From NCBI GenBank assembly GCA_031365725.1, contig JANLYQ010000046.1, forward strand, positions 1 through 29,465: 29,465 nucleotides of DNA, given 5' to 3'. A model generated the notes under the pieces. The model did not search any database. It was not told where the DNA came from and was given only the letters and a program-made list of their open reading frames with translations. The translations under genes were made by a program, and so were the position numbers. This DNA is from JANLYQ01 sp031365725. Its GTDB lineage: Bacteria; Actinomycetota; Actinomycetes; JACCUZ01. Of the stretch, positions 25,382 to 29,465 are shown one piece after another; within the stretch, counting starts at the first letter, position 1; each line of letters starts with the position of its first letter.

Positions 25382-25882
25382 GTGATCATCCGCCAGGTCG
25401 GGCCGCAGGAAGCCGAGCTGCTCTCCCAGGTCGGAGAGCTGACGGTGGCGGCCTACACCGGGGACGGCTACCTCGAGGACGGCGAGGACGGCTATGCCGA
25501 GCACCTGCGTGACGCGGCCGACCGGGCGGCGCGCGCGGAGCTGGCGGCAGCGATGGGTGAGGAGGGAGAACTGCTCGGGTCGGTGACCTACTGCCGAGCA
25601 GGTACGCCGTGGGCCGAGGTGTCGCGCGAGGGTGAGTCCGAGTTCCGGATGTTGGCCGTCACCCACGGAGCGCGGGGCCAAGGCGTCGGGAAGGCGCTCG
25701 CCGCGTGGTGCGTGCAGCGCGCCCGGACCGACGGGTGCTCCGCCGTCGTGTTGAGCACGCTGCCGGTGATGCATGCCGCGCACCGGATCTACGAACGCAT
25801 GGGCTTCGTGCGGACGCCGGACCGGGATTGGTACCCGCAACCCGACTTCGTCCTGCTCACCTACCGACTGGCGATCTTATAG
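25382..25882 (+). CDS. GNAT family N-acetyltransferase
   Basis: This 166-residue acetyltransferase uses acetyl-CoA. The pyrophosphate-binding motif is in FRMLAVTHGARGQGVGKALA (RGQGVG). The C-terminal HAAHRIYERMGFVRTPDRDW is the usual beta6-beta7 region. The substrate is unknown. GTG 25382 is favoured by the -10 placement, with GTG 25376 possible. Its TAG stop is two bases before the GTG of the GH9 gene, so the two are coupled. That suggests it may acetylate an amino sugar released by that enzyme, but this is only inference. Confidence 0.9.
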   Translation: MIIRQVGPQEAELLSQVGELTVAAYTGDGYLEDGEDGYAEHLRDAADRAARAELAAAMGEEGELLGSVTYCRAGTPWAEVSREGESEFRMLAVTHGARGQGVGKALAAWCVQRARTDGCSAVVLSTLPVMHAAHRIYERMGFVRTPDRDWYPQPDFVLLTYRLAIL

Positions 25883-25884
25883 CG

Positions 25885-27645
25885 GTGTCACGCGAGCTGC
25901 GTCAACTGGCTCTGCAGCGACCCCGGGTCAGGGTGAACCAGGTCGGCTACCTACCGACCGGGCCGAAGCTCGCGACGGTCATCAGCTCGGCGACGGAGCA
26001 GCTGCCCTTCGCGGTCCGCCGTGGCGACGGCAGAGCCCGTCTCGTCGGCTTCACCACCGTGTGGCCCAGTCGCGACCCCAGCTCCGGATTTCCCTTGCAT
26101 CTGCTGGATTTCAACGCCCTGGGGTCGCAACCTGACGCGGTCCACATCACGGTGGGCGAGGGTGACGCCGAGATCAAGAGCCACCCGTTCGAGGTCGCAG
26201 ACGGTCTCTATGACGGACTGCTTGCAGATGCTCTTCTGTTCTTCTACGCCCAACGTTCCGGTGCGGCGATCGATGACGCGATCCTGCCCGGCTACGGCCG
26301 CCCGGCCGGACACGTCGGGGCGCTTCCGAACATGGGAGACACAGCGGTCCCGGGTTGGTCCGGGCCGAACGCGGAACAGCTGTATCCGGGGTGGCACCTG
26401 AGCGGCCGGGTCGACGTGTCCGGAGGTTGGTACGACGCCGGGGACCACGGGAAGTACGTCGTGAGCGGTGGCCTGTCTGCCGCGCTGCTGCTGTCCGCGC
26501 ACGAGGAGACGGCCGACGGCACTCTCGGCCGGCTGCCGGGAGCGGACCTCCTCGCGCCGACGATGTTGGACGAGGCGATGTGGGAGGTGGACTGGCTGGT
26601 CCGGATGCAGGTGCCACCCGGCGAGATGCATCCAGGCATGGCTTTCCACCGGGTGCACGACGACCACTGGACCGCCTTCCCGATGGCACCTCACGACGAC
26701 CCGGCGCAGCGGGTGCTGCACCGCCCGTCGACCGCGGCAACGCTGAACCTTGCCGCGGTCGCCGCCCAGGCTGCGCGGGTGCTGCGGGACCGCGAGCCGC
26801 GTCGCGCGCAGGCCCTGCTGACTCGCGCCCGGTCGGCTTACGCCGCCGCTCAGCGTGAGCCGCTGCTGCTCGCACCGGACGACCGTAGCGCCCACGGCGG
26901 CGGCCCTTACAACGACGACGACGTCCGGGACGAGTTCTACTGGGCTGCGAGCGAGCTCTACCTGACGACCGGGGACAGCGACGTGCTCGAGGACGTGCTC
27001 AGGTCCCCTTGTCACCGCGACGACGTGTTCGACGTCGACGGCTTCGAGTGCGAGCAGGCTGCCGCCTGGGTCCGACTTCGGCTGGCAACGCGTCCTAGCG
27101 CGCTGCCTGATCGCGCCCGGGTCCGCGAGTCCGTGCTGCTGGCCGCCGATCGGCTCGCAGTGCTGCGGCAGGCACAGCCATGGGGTCAGCCCTACGCCCC
27201 CGCTGCTGGGTGGCACTGGGGCTCCAACGGGCGACTCCTCACCAACATCGTGGTGCTGGCAACGGCCTTCGACATCGCCGGTCGCCGCGACCACCTGGAC
27301 GCGGCCATCGGTGGGGTCGACTATCTGTTCGGACGCAACGGGGTCGGGCTGTCCTTCGTGACCGGCCATGGCACCGAGACCGCACACCGGCAGCGGGTGC
27401 GGCACTTCGCCGGGGCCTTGGACCCGAGGTGTCCGATGCCGCCCGCCGGGTCGTTGGCCGGCGGGCAACCCGCCTCGATCGACTATCCCGGCTTCCCCGG
27501 GGATCCACGCTTTGCCGGTCTGCCTCCACAGCTGTGCTATGCGGACGAGCCGACGTCGGAGACGACCAACGACGTCTGTGTCCGATGGAACGCTGCGCTG
27601 GTGTGGGTCGTGTCATGGCTCACCCGCCTCGAGCGTGAGCAGTGA
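25885..27645 (+). CDS. Divergent glycoside hydrolase family 9 protein, no signal peptide
   Basis: This 586-residue protein has an N-terminal Ig-like CelD_N domain (RVRVNQVGYLPTGPKLATV, about 12-95) and an (alpha/alpha)6 GH9 catalytic domain to the end. The nucleophile-activating pair is present in GGWYDAGDHGKY (Asp184 and Asp187). DDVRDEFYWAASELYLTTGD and HWGSNGRLLTNIVVLATAFD are also conserved. Two active-site segments differ from typical cellulases. The NPHHRF motif is replaced by RQRVRHF, and the catalytic-acid segment usually written NEVxINWNA reads NDVCVRWNA with Asp563 in place of Glu. No secretion signal is seen, so it may act on imported oligosaccharides, e.g. a beta-glucosidase or glucosaminidase, or be catalytically weak. 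It follows the GNAT gene by two bases. Confidence 0.88.
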   Translation: MSRELRQLALQRPRVRVNQVGYLPTGPKLATVISSATEQLPFAVRRGDGRARLVGFTTVWPSRDPSSGFPLHLLDFNALGSQPDAVHITVGEGDAEIKSHPFEVADGLYDGLLADALLFFYAQRSGAAIDDAILPGYGRPAGHVGALPNMGDTAVPGWSGPNAEQLYPGWHLSGRVDVSGGWYDAGDHGKYVVSGGLSAALLLSAHEETADGTLGRLPGADLLAPTMLDEAMWEVDWLVRMQVPPGEMHPGMAFHRVHDDHWTAFPMAPHDDPAQRVLHRPSTAATLNLAAVAAQAARVLRDREPRRAQALLTRARSAYAAAQREPLLLAPDDRSAHGGGPYNDDDVRDEFYWAASELYLTTGDSDVLEDVLRSPCHRDDVFDVDGFECEQAAAWVRLRLATRPSALPDRARVRESVLLAADRLAVLRQAQPWGQPYAPAAGWHWGSNGRLLTNIVVLATAFDIAGRRDHLDAAIGGVDYLFGRNGVGLSFVTGHGTETAHRQRVRHFAGALDPRCPMPPAGSLAGGQPASIDYPGFPGDPRFAGLPPQLCYADEPTSETTNDVCVRWNAALVWVVSWLTRLEREQ

Positions 27646-27715
27646 GCGGTGCAGGCACCTGGTCGCGGCGGGCGGGTGTGGACCTGGGATGACATCGGCC
27701 CGGTTGTCCACTGGT

Positions 27716-27735
27716 GGCGATACCGCGGTATCGCC
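27716..27735. repeat. Perfect 20-bp palindrome in the GH9-bsaP spacer
   Basis: GGCGATACCG is followed directly by its exact reverse complement CGGTATCGCC, with no loop. It lies 70 bases after the GH9 stop in a 374-base stretch (27646-28019) with no secure gene. A spacer-free symmetry of this length fits a dimeric-protein binding site better than a terminator hairpin. It may also be a copy of an interspersed repeat. Confidence 0.7.
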
Positions 27736-27832
27736 TTGCTCGGGTCTGCGTGGGTCAGGCGCCCGTGAGGGGGATGGTCACCGCCGTCAGGAGGAGCAGG
27801 GTTGTGTCCGGCCCCTCTTCTCGCGTCGGTGC

Positions 27833-28023
27833 ATGGACACCGACATCGACACCGACACCGATCCGGCTGGTCTCAGCGCGCGCGAGAAGGTCCGCGTCGC
27901 CTACGCCCTGCGCGAGCTTCCGACGATCGCGGCCGCGTTCGGGGCAGCATCCCTGCGCGCAGCCACCGGCTGGCCACTCGGATCGAAGGCTGCCTCGACG
28001 CGATCGGTATCGTGCAGCCGTGA
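27833..28023 (+). pseudogene. Possible frameshifted small ORF preceding bsaP
   Basis: A reading frame from ATG 27833 gives MDTDIDTDTDPAGLSAREK and VRVAYALRELPTIAAAFGAA with protein-like codon use. It then runs out of frame into bsaP. From about 27960 a different frame reads HRLATRIEGCLDAIGIVQP and ends in a TGA that overlaps the bsaP GTG as GTGA, the overlap expected of a real upstream gene. Together they could be one short helical protein broken by an indel. No family is recognised and the start is uncertain. The rest of the spacer holds only the palindrome at 27716. Confidence 0.3.
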
Positions 28024-28211
28024 CCCTGCCGGCGACGACGTGGTGCGACCAGTGCGGCGAGGACGCCATGGCTGAGCACGTGACGTGCGCGGCCCGGCGC
28101 GAGCTGGAGCCGCCGCGCTACTGCGCCCAGTGCCGGCGTCGGATGGTGGTGCAGGTGCTGCCGCGCGGCTGGTCAGCGCGCTGCGTCGAGCATGGGATGC
28201 GCGTCGGCTAG
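28020..28211 (+). CDS. bsaP: Biotin synthase auxiliary protein
   Basis: This 63-residue Cys-rich protein matches the actinobacterial BsaP family (mycobacterial Rv1590-like), which supports BioB activity, probably through iron-sulfur chemistry. Cys residues are arranged as CDQC (9, 12), Cys23, CAQC (35, 38) and Cys55 with His58. The family signature LEPPRYCAQCRRRMVVQVLP, then GWSARCVEHG, is intact. GTG 28020 is the first start that retains the Cys pair and forms a GTGA overlap with an upstream frame. Unusually it is about 6 kb from bioB rather than beside it. Function is assigned by sequence pattern from memory. Confidence 0.85.
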   Translation: MTLPATTWCDQCGEDAMAEHVTCAARRELEPPRYCAQCRRRMVVQVLPRGWSARCVEHGMRVG

Positions 28212-28255
28212 GGACGGAGCGATCCTCGGTCAGCGACGGCCGGGGTGTTCGACGC

Positions 28256-29377
<1,122 letters not shown>

Positions 29378-29406
29378 CTTGAGCGACGAGCGGGTCAGGA
29401 TCTGTC

Positions 29407-29465
29407 CTAGCCGATGGTCGCGATGACGTCGCCCTCCTGGACGACGTCCCCTTCCGCCACGTGCA
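29407..29465 (-). CDS. C-terminal end of a biotin/lipoyl-binding carrier protein (partial)
   Basis: Only the last 18 residues are in the window: HVAEGDVVQEGDVIATIG, then a TAG stop. The V-x-EGD-V-QEGD-x-I-x-x-I-G pattern is the last beta hairpin of a biotinyl or lipoyl carrier domain. From memory it resembles small actinobacterial carrier proteins of about 70 residues. Whether a MKM biotinylation site is present cannot be seen because the gene runs off the right edge. The gap to the PilT start is 29 bases, so they may be co-transcribed. Confidence 0.7.
   Translation of the reverse strand, partial: HVAEGDVVQEGDVIATIG

Noticed and set aside
25951..27468. Minus-strand open frame opposite GH9
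   Set aside because: Shadow of the GH9 gene; no motifs and atypical composition.
27755..28069. Minus-strand frame ending in a hydrophobic TLLLLTAVTIPLTGA tail opposite the bsaP region
   Set aside because: The tail could suggest a membrane segment, but the rest is Arg-rich and it overlaps the secure bsaP gene.

Overview
This window is chromosomal DNA from a high-GC Gram-positive actinobacterium, most likely a Micrococcales member near Intrasporangiaceae/Dermacoccaceae. That is an inference from gene content, not a phylogeny. The supporting features are a fused actinobacterial Kgd/OdhA 2-oxoglutarate enzyme with its DUF6104 partner, a SodX/SodN nickel superoxide dismutase pair, a PadR/DUF4097 unit, a BsaP-type biotin synthase auxiliary protein, many GTG starts and dense GC-rich coding. 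No rRNA, tRNA, CRISPR array, insertion sequence, phage or plasmid gene was recognised.

Left part (1-10.7 kb). A broken GAF-GGDEF-EAL cyclic-di-GMP gene runs off the left edge. It is followed by kgd with a small DUF6104 gene, closed by a compound inverted repeat. Next is a tightly overlapping trio: response regulator, intramembrane-type histidine kinase and DUF4173 membrane protein. Then comes a DUF4097 beta-repeat protein and its PadR regulator, which overlap by four bases and sit behind a promoter carrying two palindromic operators.

Middle (10.7-19.2 kb). Four minus-strand genes (dimethylargininase, a small membrane protein, an APC amino-acid permease and a quinone-oxidoreductase-like dehydrogenase) are divergent from an FCD-type GntR regulator. 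The shared intergenic region holds two TTGTC-N-GACAA palindromes, which suggests a regulated methylarginine or amino-acid uptake and catabolism unit. sodX and sodN follow as a divergent pair with a strong terminator after sodN. Then come a secreted NHL-repeat protein with a polyproline linker, and an ABM-fold monooxygenase.

Right part (19.2-29.5 kb). This holds a secreted protein made of two duplicated domains, bioD-bioB, a DUF1990 gene, a DUF3311 plus sodium:solute symporter pair (monocarboxylate uptake), a YihY/BrkB membrane protein, and a GNAT acetyltransferase abutting a signal-peptide-less GH9 enzyme with altered active-site residues. It continues with a spacer carrying a perfect 20-bp palindrome, bsaP, a PilT-type ATPase, and the last residues of a biotin/lipoyl carrier protein at the right edge. 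bioD, bioB, bsaP and the probable biotin carrier make biotin a recurring theme, although bsaP lies about 6 kb from bioB.

I found no clearly new defence or mobile system. The most unusual items are the GH9 enzyme, the displaced bsaP with a disrupted small frame before it, the DUF4097/PadR operator architecture, the intramembrane kinase linked to DUF4173, and several unexplained palindromes.
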